This document shows positions 28,095-36,903 of a DNA stretch of 64,000 bases, in pieces (position 1 is the stretch's first letter; the number at the start of each line of letters is the position of its first letter). The notes under the pieces are model-generated. The model was given only the letters and a program-made list of their open reading frames with translations. It was not told the origin of the DNA and did no database searches. The position numbers and the translations under genes were made by a program. The DNA is from Saccharicrinis sp963666825 (GTDB taxonomy: Bacteria > Bacteroidota > Bacteroidia > Bacteroidales > Marinilabiliaceae), in contig OY763044.2 of assembly GCA_963666825.2 (NCBI GenBank), positions 5,518,001-5,582,000 on the forward strand. Direction: 5' to 3'.

Positions 28095-29810
28095 TTATTC
28101 AACAGATGTTACTTCTAAGTATGCAGCCTCAATAACCAGCGCACAAGTTAAATCAGCACTATCTACTGTAATACCAGTATATACTTGGTAATGTGTTTCC
28201 CCACCTTCGTAGGTAACATCGTAACGTATATCAGCAGTATTGTCGCCATTATTTGTAACTGTTATTACAATGTCAGATCCATCGATGTTTGTTAGGAATG
28301 TATCCCAATCCCAATCAGATTCAGCGGCTGCAGTACCATAACCGTCTCCCCATCCAAAGTGATCCATACGAACTACTGCATTTTCAGTATTGTCAGATTT
28401 TCTAAGGATTGTACATGGGCTATTCCAGTTGTTTGTCTCGCTAGAATAACATTTCATTGTGATCTTTCTGGTTGAGCCAGAAGGAACATAATAGTTGTTT
28501 GAAAATTCTGTCCACCATGCTGTTGATGTATCTGTACCTACGTAATATGTTCCTCCCATTACGTTTGTAATTGGGCATGTTGTAGTAACAGTGCTTGTTG
28601 AACCTACATAAGTAATTGTTGCATTTTGGGCACCATTTGCTGCAGGAATCTCGAATTGAAGATCTTTATTTGCAATTACACCTGTTGCACCGTCAGAGTA
28701 TGTAGCTGTAACAACCATGTCTGTTGGATCAAATACCGGTGCTACCGGACCAGGGAAAGTGTATGTAGTATTACTTGGGAAAGTTGTAACCTCAAGACTT
28801 GTAACTGCATTTGTTACTTCCAGTGTATAATATGTTGATACGGCCGGGCCATATTCACCTTGTTTAGTTTTACTATAAGTTACAAGAATTGTCTTTTCTC
28901 CAATTGTTGTTAAATCAGGAACTGTAAATGAAACATCTGCAGTGTCAACCTCAGTTGAAGAGCCATCAGCAAAAGTAACAGTAGCAATTCCTTCTCCCCA
29001 ATAATCTTCGTCTCCTAATTCAAGAGCAGTAGGAACTCCTGCAACAGAAATAGATGAAGGCATTACATCTTCCACAACTGTTACTTTAGAAGGAATCAGG
29101 TAAGCCTCTTTCATTTCAAAATGACTTCCATCAGCAATAAGGAAAGCCGCAATATCACTAGAAGCAGAAACTGACTGTGAATATGTAGAAACTAACTCTG
29201 TACCATTTGTACCAACTGCAGTTGCAGTTACATATACATTACCTGTTGCAGAGTGGTCAACTTCTATGGTAACAGTGGCTCCAGCCATAGTTGTACGGAA
29301 GTCATTCCAGATATCACCATCCCCATCTGTGTCAGGGTAGTTGTTTGAAACCATATTTAAATCAAATTCATATCCTTCGTCTGCCATTCCGCCTGCCCAT
29401 CCGTAAGCATCAGATCTTAGAACAAAATACTCAGCATAACCCTCGGCATCACGATCTGTTATTTCATTTGTAACAGCAAGGTTCCAGTTGTTCCAGTTAT
29501 TGGCTCCTGAAGTATAGTTGGTAAATTCAATATGTAATAGTTGATTTGTTGGAATGCTGAAATAATCAGAGAAAGCTGTCCACCAACCGGCACTGTTATC
29601 TTCTGCACCAACCATTGTTGTAGCAATGTCTATATAAGTAGTATCACCTGTATCTATACTTGCCTTGGCAGCTGCAATTGAATCGATTTTGTTCTGTAGA
29701 TCCAAAGGCGCATCAATTGTGTAGGTATCCGCCTTTTCACATCCTACAAAGCCAAATGCTACCAAAACTACTGCGAATAAAGCGTACCTTATTAGTTTAG
29801 TTGTTTTCAT
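28095..29810 (-). CDS. Modular surface glycan-binding lipoprotein (SGBP)
   Basis: First gene of the susC/susD operon. The lipoprotein signal ends GFVGC (C24). Two related beta modules, about residues 65-238 and 420-571, share a WWT(A/E)FS start, an NNW motif and a later GW. They flank two Ig-like modules (about 251-332 and 336-414) that look like bacterial Ig/Big repeats. The layout suggests two carbohydrate-binding modules held apart by a rigid stalk. No enzyme motif is seen. I do not recognise the repeated module as a named CBM. ATG 29810 is chosen because it begins the signal peptide; ATG 29834 adds eight residues. Confidence 0.82.
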   Translation of the reverse strand: MKTTKLIRYALFAVVLVAFGFVGCEKADTYTIDAPLDLQNKIDSIAAAKASIDTGDTTYIDIATTMVGAEDNSAGWWTAFSDYFSIPTNQLLHIEFTNYTSGANNWNNWNLAVTNEITDRDAEGYAEYFVLRSDAYGWAGGMADEGYEFDLNMVSNNYPDTDGDGDIWNDFRTTMAGATVTIEVDHSATGNVYVTATAVGTNGTELVSTYSQSVSASSDIAAFLIADGSHFEMKEAYLIPSKVTVVEDVMPSSISVAGVPTALELGDEDYWGEGIATVTFADGSSTEVDTADVSFTVPDLTTIGEKTILVTYSKTKQGEYGPAVSTYYTLEVTNAVTSLEVTTFPSNTTYTFPGPVAPVFDPTDMVVTATYSDGATGVIANKDLQFEIPAANGAQNATITYVGSTSTVTTTCPITNVMGGTYYVGTDTSTAWWTEFSNNYYVPSGSTRKITMKCYSSETNNWNSPCTILRKSDNTENAVVRMDHFGWGDGYGTAAAESDWDWDTFLTNIDGSDIVITVTNNGDNTADIRYDVTYEGGETHYQVYTGITVDSADLTCALVIEAAYLEVTSVE

Positions 29811-29920
29811 AAATTTAATTTTAATTGAATTCATTCTTTTTCATAGTATTCGTTAACAATAATTTTATAATTCATTGTTTTGATATTTTAAGTTCTATTA
29901 AAGAACCTTGATCGTCATTG

Positions 29921-29941
29921 TGTCTGAAAGTTTTTCAGACA
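29921..29941 (-). promoter_or_regulatory. Hairpin in the 5' leader of the SGBP-susCD transcript
   Basis: TGTCTGAAA and TTTCAGACA are perfect 9-bp arms with a 3-nt loop, about 110 bases before the SGBP start codon. No T-run follows on the minus strand. It could regulate translation or mRNA stability. Confidence 0.5.
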
Positions 29942-30093
29942 ACCTCAATTGTTTTTAATCGGGGATTTAGTATTTATCTAATTCATGTTTTAATAATTTT
30001 AATTAATTATTAAATTAAGATGATACTTTGTACCTTATCTTAATTTTTAAGAAATTTTTCAGTTCAGTGATAAAAGTGTTTTAAAATGTTAAT

Positions 30094-30101
30094 CAAATTT
30101 A
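30094..30101 (-). promoter_or_regulatory. Candidate -7 element for the SGBP-susCD operon
   Basis: CAAATTTA on the plus strand reads TAAATTTG on the minus strand, matching TAnnTTTG. No clear -33 TTTG is present. The leader would be about 280 nt, long but normal for susC operons. Confidence 0.35.
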
Positions 30102-30137
30102 CCGTTGCTTTGTTATTTATGGGTTCATAATTATTTT

Positions 30138-30149
30138 TTTATAGTGGAT
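30138..30149. repeat. Inverted copy of the HTCS-region repeat
   Basis: TTTATAGTGGAT is the exact reverse complement of ATCCACTATAAA at 30302-30313, within the phased repeat array. It lies on the SGBP side of the divergent region. Confidence 0.55.
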
Positions 30150-30297
30150 ATTTAATTATGTAATTATTGTGTGTTTGAAATGCTTGATAAACAGGGGTGT
30201 TTAATTTGGTAATTGATATCTTGAATTGTTGCGTTGTAAGGAAAAACAACAGATATAGGCTTGTGTTTGTATTAAGAAACACAAATGCAGTGTAATT

Positions 30298-30347
30298 AAA
30301 AATCCACTATAAAGACGAAAAAATCCACTTTGATTGGCGAAAAATCC
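30298..30347. promoter_or_regulatory. Three AAAAATCC repeats with 21-bp period, probable HTCS operator
   Basis: AAAAATCC begins at 30298, 30319 and 30340. The first two extend to AAAAATCCACT. A 21-bp period is two helical turns, so all three face the same side of the DNA, as expected for cooperative binding of an AraC-type response regulator. The array lies in the divergent region between the HTCS gene and the operon it should control. Confidence 0.62.
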
Positions 30348-30436
30348 TGCATTTTGGACGATTAAACAAGTAGGTGCATGCTAAAGGAAGTTAAATTTAT
30401 TGCCTTCTTCAGGGCTACATAATCGGAAGTGTGTGT

Positions 30437-30444
30437 TATTTTTG
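30437..30444 (+). promoter_or_regulatory. Candidate -7 element for the HTCS gene
   Basis: TATTTTTG matches TAnnTTTG. The predicted leader is about 240 nt and no good -33 element is seen, so this is tentative. Confidence 0.35.
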
Positions 30445-30673
30445 TAACAATAATTAACTCTCGTTGGTTATATTAAGGAAAATGATTAATATGATTTAAT
30501 GAATGCAGAACGTTGATTGTTAGAATCAGATAATTTCATAAATCCATATTTTATTTTAAAATAGAATATAATCTGATTGAGTAATTAAATGTTGGGTATT
30601 ACAACCTTTTTTGTATTAGATTTAATTTCTAATATTTTACCCGGTTATAAAAAAGGTATTTAATTAAATAGGT

Positions 30674-30682
30674 AAAGGAGGA
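30674..30682 (+). promoter_or_regulatory. Strong Shine-Dalgarno before the HTCS gene
   Basis: AAAGGAGGA lies 9 bases before ATG 30692 and fixes that start. Most genes in the window have no recognisable ribosome-binding site, as is usual in Bacteroidota, so this one stands out. Confidence 0.7.
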
Positions 30683-30691
30683 ATCTAATTC

Positions 30692-33600
30692 ATGAATTTG
30701 AAAGCTGGAAAATTATTTGAGATTAAAGGTGTTTTGTTGGTAAGCCTTTTATTTTGTTCTCTTTACTTAAATGCCAATAATCTGGTTACTGTTCCCAGGA
30801 TATATGAGTACATTGATATTTCAAATGGTTTACCTCAGAATACTGTAAGGTGTATTGAAAAAGATAATTACGGATTTATTTGGTTAGGAACAGATTATGG
30901 ACTATGCCGTTTTGATGGCTATGATTTTAAATATTATAAAGTTTCAGATAGTGGTACATCTTTAAAAGATAATAGAGTTGTTGATATTTTAGCAGATACC
31001 AATGGTGTAATTTGGATTGTTACCAACAGTGGAATTCAGTTGTTGAATTCTATAACTGATTCCTTTGTTGATGTTTTAGATAATGATGTTGTAGAATTAT
31101 TTGATAAAGATATTGTTCAAATTTTACAAATTGGTTCAAGTATTTGGGTTGCAACTTATAATGATGGTGTTTATGAATTAGATATCAGTAAAAGTGTATT
31201 GGGTATTTCTATTAAGAACCATTATCTATTAAACGAAAAAGATGCAGTTATATCGAGCTTAATAAAAGGTGAAGATGGTGATATATATTTAGGTACCAGT
31301 AAAGATGTTTATATTTTTAATAAAGAAAAGAAAGCCTTTGAATTCATTGAGCAAGATCCATATATAAATTTTGATGTTCAGGTTTTGTATCAAAAAGGTA
31401 AAACGTTGTGGATAGGTACTTCAAATGGATTATTTAAATATACAATCAATAACAAAACAATAGAGTGGTACGGTTACGATGCGGTAGCCGAAAATACACT
31501 TCCTCATTCGCACATTACTTCAATAATTATGGATGCGAAAGGTAATCTGTTGGTGGGTACTTTAGGTGGACTTTGTGTTTATAACTCTGAAAACAATAAC
31601 TTTAATGAGATATCCTTGTTTCCTTCTCTTGATGGTAAACTACACGATGTTTTCGTAAGTGAATTATTAACTGATAATAATGGTAATGTATGGGTTTGTA
31701 CAGAAAAAACAGGTGTTGTACATTATAATGTTTTCAGTAAGAAATTCTATTCATTTAATGAAGAGAGTGCTTGTAAGCCTTTGTGTTATAATATTATTAA
31801 TTCAATCTATGCTTCTGATGAAAAGCTTTATGTAGGTACTGCAGGAGATGGTTTGTATGGATACAATATTAAAAGTGGTAAGATTAAACATTTTCAACTG
31901 GAGCAAGGAAAATCAAATAGCCTGTACAGTAATTTTATTGCTGCAGTAATCGAAGATAGTAAGGGGAGTTTGTGGGTTGGGACCTGGGGAATGGGTGTTC
32001 AGAAGATTGTTGCTAATAATGGTAAAGAGACTTTTACTTCATATGATAAAGAAAAGGGTTTGCCTGATACTTTTATTTCATGTTTTTATATTACTTCAAA
32101 AGGTGAATTGATCGTCGGAACAAGAGGAGGACTTGCAGTATTCGATGATGAAAAAAAGGTTTTTGTGCCGGTGGATATTTCTTTTATGAATCCTGATGCT
32201 AAATGGGAGGTGGGATGTATGATAGAAGATAAAGATGAATACTTATGGGTTGGTACCACAAACGGATTACATCGATTTAAGGCAGATCTTATAAGTCCAC
32301 GCAGAAATGAAAAGTTAAGTCCTTATGACGTAATAACGTTTAAAAAAACATATCAGGAGAAGAGTTTGCCTAATGATTACATTACCTCCTTAGAAAAGGA
32401 CTCTAAAGGTAATATCTGGATTGGTACCTATGGAAATGGTATTGCCAAGTGTAATGCACAATCGGATGGAACATTTGAATTTATTAACTATACTGAAAAA
32501 GATGGTTTAGCAAATAATGTGGTTTATCAATTATTGTCAGATTCAAAAAATGACCTTTGGATTAGTACAGAGAATGGCCTTTCTCACTATAATATAGATG
32601 ATGCTTTATTTATCAATTATTATAAAAAAGATGGATTAAGAAATAATCAGTATTATTGGTCAGCAGGTTACAAAGCACCTTCAGGGAAATTATATTTTGG
32701 AGGATTAAACGGTTTAAACTTTTTTGATCCGGATAGTATTATTAGTTACCCAATTGGGTCAAAAACTTATATTACAAAATTAACTGCCGGTAATAAAGTC
32801 ATTAATCCGGGTGAAAAAAGACATGGAAAAGTATCCTTAAATAAAGCAATTTTTAGTACGGATACAATTCACTTGTCGTATAAAGACAATGTCTTTAGTT
32901 TTGAGTTTTCTGCTCTTCCTTATTATCTGTCTACTAAAATTAAATATGAGTATCAACTTGAAGGAGTTGATCAGTATTGGGTTGAGGTAGGTAGTGACAG
33001 AAGAATGGCATCTTATACAAATTTAAGCGGAGGAAACTATTTATTTAAGGTTCGCTCTACCAATATTGACGGAGTCTGGAATGAAGACTATTCCAGCATC
33101 TTATTGATTATTGATCCTCCGTATTGGAAAACATCGTGGTTTAAGATCATACTTTTGCTTGCCTTGGTTTTGCTAGTTTCTGCATATATTAGATATAGGT
33201 CATTCCGAATAACTGAGCAGAAAAGAAGACTGGAAAAGATCGTTGAAGATCGTACCGATGAAATTAAAATAAAAAATGAACAGCTTGAGCAAAACTCAAA
33301 GGCATTAATGGCTCGTAATCAGCAGTTAGCTCAGCGACAAGATGAGATTGAAAAGCAAAAGGATTTATTGGAGCAACAAAATAGAGAGATAATATCACAG
33401 CGTGATCAGTTAATTGCGCTTAATGAGGAGGTTGAGTCGATTCATCAGAAAAGGATGCAGTTTTTTACCAATATATCTCATGAATTCAGGACTCCACTGA
33501 CGCTCATTATTTCTCCAATTGAAAAAATATTAAACGATAACTTTGTTTTGTCGAAAGATAACGTTAAGCATACTGTAAGTTATATAAAACGTAATGCCGA

Positions 33601-35035
33601 GCGATTGCTAATGTTGACTAATGAAATTCTTACGTTTAGAAAATTTGAAGCTGGCAAAGTAAGCGTTTCCTTAATACAAGGTAATCTGACCGAATTAATT
33701 CAAGGTATTGCAGACGCCTTTAGAACACTTACCGAGAAAAAGAATATTACATTTAATACTGCCGTTGATTTTAATTTGGAGAATGTATGGTACGACAAAT
33801 CTAAACTCGAAAATATATTGTTTAATCTTTTATCGAATGCAATAAAATATACTCCTGAAAAAGGTCAGATTTCATTTACAGCTACCAAAATATTTAACTC
33901 CCCAAATAAACCTAACGTATTAATTAATATACAAGATAATGGAATTGGGATAAGTAAAAGTGCTCAGGCTAAGGTGTTCGACCGTTTTTATAGAGATGAC
34001 TCTGATCAGGGAAATAGCTCGTATGGTACAGGTATAGGTTTAGCTTTAACAAAGCAAATGGTTGAGGTGCTAAACGGTAAAATTACTCTGGAAAGCGAAT
34101 TGAATAAAGGTTCGTCGTTTAAAGTTATTCTTCCTTTAGAAAAAGAGGATTTTCCTACACATGATGTAAAAACTAAGGAGGTTGAGGAACAAATATCACT
34201 ACAGGAAAAGGTTTTGTTAATGAGTGATTTAGATGTTGTAAGTTCAAATCATATTCAAAATGAAAATGAAATAAGTGATGAATTAAAAAAATTATTGATT
34301 GTTGAAGATAATACTGACTTGCGCGAATTTTTAGCAGAAGCGCTGTCTGTAAACTTTAAAGTAACTGTTGCTGAAAATGGAGAGAGAGGTTATGAATTAG
34401 CTTGTGAAAATGATTTTGATTTAATAGTAAGCGATATCATGATGCCTAAGGTTAATGGCTTGGAAATGTGTAAAATGCTAAAAAATAATATTCAGACAAG
34501 TCATATACCTATTATTTTACTAACGGCTAAAAATCAGGAAGAAGATTATATTGAAGGGTTGCAATATGGTGCCGATGATTATATTTCAAAGCCATTTAAC
34601 TTAAATGTTCTTCAGGCAAAAATCAACAGTATAATTGATAATAGAGAGAAATTAATTCAAAGATATCAAAAGGTTGAGGAAGATACAGAAGAACCTGAGG
34701 TTTCTTCACTTTCGGCCCTGGATGAGGAATTTATGAATAAAGTAAATCAGATTATTGAAGAATTTTATACTGATTCTACATTTGATATTGATGCATTTTC
34801 TTCTAAACTATATGTAAGTAGAAGCTTATTGTATAAGAAATTAAAAGCTTTGACTGATGTTTCTCCAAATGAATATATAACAATCTACCGTCTTAAAAAA
34901 TCAATTACTTTATTGAAGAGTAAAAAGCACCAGGTTTCAGAAGTTGCATTTATGGTAGGGTTTAATGATCCAAAGTATTTTAGCAGGGTATTCAAAAAGT
35001 ATCATAACTGCTCTCCATCTTCTTATTTAGAGTAG
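30692..35035 (+). CDS. Hybrid two-component system sensor/regulator (HTCS)
   Basis: Inner-membrane protein that joins sensor, kinase and transcription factor in 1447 residues. A signal peptide (about 1-29) is followed by a periplasmic region of repeated Reg_prop blades (about 40-730, two beta-propellers) and a Y_Y_Y domain (about 732-806). Then come TM (about 815-833), coiled coil, HisKA with phospho-acceptor H930 in NISHEFRTPL, HATPase (NLLSNAIKYTPEKG, DNGIGIS, GTGIGLALTK), a receiver with D1248 in VSDIMMPK, and a C-terminal AraC helix-turn-helix (about 1350-1447). It should sense an arabinan oligosaccharide directly in the periplasm and activate the divergent SGBP-susCD operon and GH43 genes. 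Confidence 0.96.
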   Translation: MNLKAGKLFEIKGVLLVSLLFCSLYLNANNLVTVPRIYEYIDISNGLPQNTVRCIEKDNYGFIWLGTDYGLCRFDGYDFKYYKVSDSGTSLKDNRVVDILADTNGVIWIVTNSGIQLLNSITDSFVDVLDNDVVELFDKDIVQILQIGSSIWVATYNDGVYELDISKSVLGISIKNHYLLNEKDAVISSLIKGEDGDIYLGTSKDVYIFNKEKKAFEFIEQDPYINFDVQVLYQKGKTLWIGTSNGLFKYTINNKTIEWYGYDAVAENTLPHSHITSIIMDAKGNLLVGTLGGLCVYNSENNNFNEISLFPSLDGKLHDVFVSELLTDNNGNVWVCTEKTGVVHYNVFSKKFYSFNEESACKPLCYNIINSIYASDEKLYVGTAGDGLYGYNIKSGKIKHFQLEQGKSNSLYSNFIAAVIEDSKGSLWVGTWGMGVQKIVANNGKETFTSYDKEKGLPDTFISCFYITSKGELIVGTRGGLAVFDDEKKVFVPVDISFMNPDAKWEVGCMIEDKDEYLWVGTTNGLHRFKADLISPRRNEKLSPYDVITFKKTYQEKSLPNDYITSLEKDSKGNIWIGTYGNGIAKCNAQSDGTFEFINYTEKDGLANNVVYQLLSDSKNDLWISTENGLSHYNIDDALFINYYKKDGLRNNQYYWSAGYKAPSGKLYFGGLNGLNFFDPDSIISYPIGSKTYITKLTAGNKVINPGEKRHGKVSLNKAIFSTDTIHLSYKDNVFSFEFSALPYYLSTKIKYEYQLEGVDQYWVEVGSDRRMASYTNLSGGNYLFKVRSTNIDGVWNEDYSSILLIIDPPYWKTSWFKIILLLALVLLVSAYIRYRSFRITEQKRRLEKIVEDRTDEIKIKNEQLEQNSKALMARNQQLAQRQDEIEKQKDLLEQQNREIISQRDQLIALNEEVESIHQKRMQFFTNISHEFRTPLTLIISPIEKILNDNFVLSKDNVKHTVSYIKRNAERLLMLTNEILTFRKFEAGKVSVSLIQGNLTELIQGIADAFRTLTEKKNITFNTAVDFNLENVWYDKSKLENILFNLLSNAIKYTPEKGQISFTATKIFNSPNKPNVLINIQDNGIGISKSAQAKVFDRFYRDDSDQGNSSYGTGIGLALTKQMVEVLNGKITLESELNKGSSFKVILPLEKEDFPTHDVKTKEVEEQISLQEKVLLMSDLDVVSSNHIQNENEISDELKKLLIVEDNTDLREFLAEALSVNFKVTVAENGERGYELACENDFDLIVSDIMMPKVNGLEMCKMLKNNIQTSHIPIILLTAKNQEEDYIEGLQYGADDYISKPFNLNVLQAKINSIIDNREKLIQRYQKVEEDTEEPEVSSLSALDEEFMNKVNQIIEEFYTDSTFDIDAFSSKLYVSRSLLYKKLKALTDVSPNEYITIYRLKKSITLLKSKKHQVSEVAFMVGFNDPKYFSRVFKKYHNCSPSSYLE

Positions 35036-35071
35036 AAGAAAGTTTTTCAGCAGGTGCATATGTGTTTATGA

Positions 35072-35108
35072 GTGTACTAAATTACATGTAGTTATTAGTT
35101 TAGTACAC
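35072..35108 (+). other. Perfect 10-bp inverted repeat after the HTCS gene
   Basis: GTGTACTAAA (35072-35081) and TTTAGTACAC (35099-35108) enclose a 17-nt loop. No T-run follows. It may be a transcript-end hairpin or a protein-binding site ahead of the next GH43 gene. Confidence 0.5.
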
Positions 35109-35255
35109 AGATCAGTGGGTTTAAATACCGATCTATCCTCTTAATAAAAACTTTTGTCCTCATATAAATCTTTATCTCGGGTTACTTTTGTTTAAGTCAG
35201 TTCGTGTAAAATGGTTTTAAAGCAAAAGTAAGTATTGATTATGTTATATGACAAA

Positions 35256-36740
35256 ATGAAAATTATTCTACTTATTGCTGTTGGTATGCTTATGCAAATG
35301 TGTACGACTACCTCCAATAATAAAAATAAAGGAAATCCATATGAGGATGATTATACTAATATAGCGTCTTTAAAAAACAGGGATAAATGGAATGGAGCAA
35401 ATGTTCATGATCCTACATGCATAAAGGTTGGAGACACCTATTACTTGTATTCGACCGATGCATATTACATTCCACCTAATATGAATTTTAAAGATGATTC
35501 AACTGTTCATATAGGGCACGTTCCTTTTCGAAGTTCAAAAGATCTTGTTCATTGGAAGTTTGAAGGATGGGTTTTTGATGATTTCCCGGCAGATGCTTTA
35601 GCGCATGTGAAGGAAACAAATCATGGAAAATCTCCTGATGGAGTTTGGGCTCCGTTTATTCATCAAAAAGGAGATGAATTTAGATTGTATTATTCACTTT
35701 CGTATTTTGGATCAAACGGATCTTTTATCGGAATGGCAACATCAAAGTCACCTTTGGGACCATGGGAAGATAAAGGAGTCGTTGTTAAAACATATAAAGA
35801 AAGTGAAATGAACGCTATTGATCCAACTGTATTGTCCGATCCTAAAACAGGAAAAGAATGGATGATATATGGTTCTTATTTTGGCGGACTGTTTTGTATG
35901 GAGTTAGATCCGTCAACTGGTCTGGCAAAAACTGAAGGCGATCAGGGTACTGTTGTAGCACGAAGAGCAGATGGTAAGACACGTGTTATTGAAGCTCCCG
36001 AAATTGTTTATAATGAAGAGCAGGATATGTACTATTTATTCGTTTCTTATGATTCATTGTTTTCATATTATAATGTAAGAGTAGGTCGTTCAAAATCTCC
36101 TACTGGTCCATTCATAGATTATTTTGGAAACGACATGAAGGATACAACAAATAATTATCCGATTCTTACATATAGTTATATGTTCAAAAACCAAGCGGGT
36201 TGGGCAGGTAATGCTCATTGTGGTATCATTAAGGATGAGGATAAATATTATGCTATCCATCAGGGACGTATGGCTCCAATTAATCTAATGCTACAACTTC
36301 AGTGTCGAGAGATAAAGTGGTTGAGTGACGGATGGCCTGTTTTTTCACCAGAAAGATATAATATTGTAGATCAAAAGACAGTATTTACAAATGAAGATCT
36401 TGAAGGTGAATGGGAAGTGATTGAATTGAAAGATCTGCTGGAACTTTCCGATATGGGAAAAATACAGATTCCTTTAGGTGAATGGAAATATACCCAAAGA
36501 GCATTTAATGTTTCAAGTGAGGTTAGTATAGACGAAAACGGAAAACTTTCAAATGTGGATGGTATTCATCTTACAGAAGCCAAGGTGAAAGATGATGTTG
36601 TATTCTTTACTGATGAAAATGGTGAGAAAATAGAATGTAAATTGTTTTCTGGTTGGGACTGGGAAAATGAAAATAAAACAATTTTATTTTCAGGTATTAT
36701 GCCTAATGGACATGGTTTTTGGGGTAAGAAGGTAAAATAA
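35256..36740 (+). CDS. GH43 arabinanase-like lipoprotein with C-terminal barrel
   Basis: Second long-form GH43 in the locus. From ATG 35256 the signal is MKIILLIAVGMLMQMC with C16 lipidated; alternative upstream starts (ATG 35241, TTG 35235) only lengthen the N-terminus. The catalytic propeller carries D52 in VHDPT, D189 in AIDPTV and E246 in IEAPEI. The last 100 residues form a PF16369-like beta-barrel (GEWEVIEL to FWGKKVK). The domain layout matches the GH43 at 21.0-22.7 kb, but the loops around the active site differ, so the two probably split endo- and exo-type roles. It lies 220 bp after HTCS. Confidence 0.87.
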   Translation: MKIILLIAVGMLMQMCTTTSNNKNKGNPYEDDYTNIASLKNRDKWNGANVHDPTCIKVGDTYYLYSTDAYYIPPNMNFKDDSTVHIGHVPFRSSKDLVHWKFEGWVFDDFPADALAHVKETNHGKSPDGVWAPFIHQKGDEFRLYYSLSYFGSNGSFIGMATSKSPLGPWEDKGVVVKTYKESEMNAIDPTVLSDPKTGKEWMIYGSYFGGLFCMELDPSTGLAKTEGDQGTVVARRADGKTRVIEAPEIVYNEEQDMYYLFVSYDSLFSYYNVRVGRSKSPTGPFIDYFGNDMKDTTNNYPILTYSYMFKNQAGWAGNAHCGIIKDEDKYYAIHQGRMAPINLMLQLQCREIKWLSDGWPVFSPERYNIVDQKTVFTNEDLEGEWEVIELKDLLELSDMGKIQIPLGEWKYTQRAFNVSSEVSIDENGKLSNVDGIHLTEAKVKDDVVFFTDENGEKIECKLFSGWDWENENKTILFSGIMPNGHGFWGKKVK

Positions 36741-36813
36741 CCAATTTAAAATGTAGTGTTTTGTGCTATTTCTTGGTGTTTGACCTATTTGATATGCCTT
36801 TTTGATTGATTTA

Positions 36814-36846
36814 TTGTATTGTCAAAATACTATAATTGTATTTTTG
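36814..36846 (+). promoter_or_regulatory. Promoter of the exo-GH43 gene (-33/-7)
   Basis: TATTTTTG at 36839-36846 matches TAnnTTTG. TTG at 36814-36816 gives a 22-bp spacer, and a second TTG at 36819 gives 17. The start codon is about 58 bp downstream. Confidence 0.55.
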
Positions 36847-36903
36847 TAACTGAGAATGAATCAAAATTCAAAAAGTCAAAAGGAGAACAAATAAACAAAA
36901 ACA

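Larger units (their letters stand above)
29835..30691. other. Divergent control region between SGBP-susCD and HTCS
   Basis: About 860 bp without a gene. It holds the leader hairpin at 29921-29941, candidate -7 elements for each direction, three 21-bp-phased AAAAATCC repeats at 30298-30347 and an inverted copy of the first repeat at 30138-30149. The rest is AT-rich with nothing further recognised. Confidence 0.7.
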
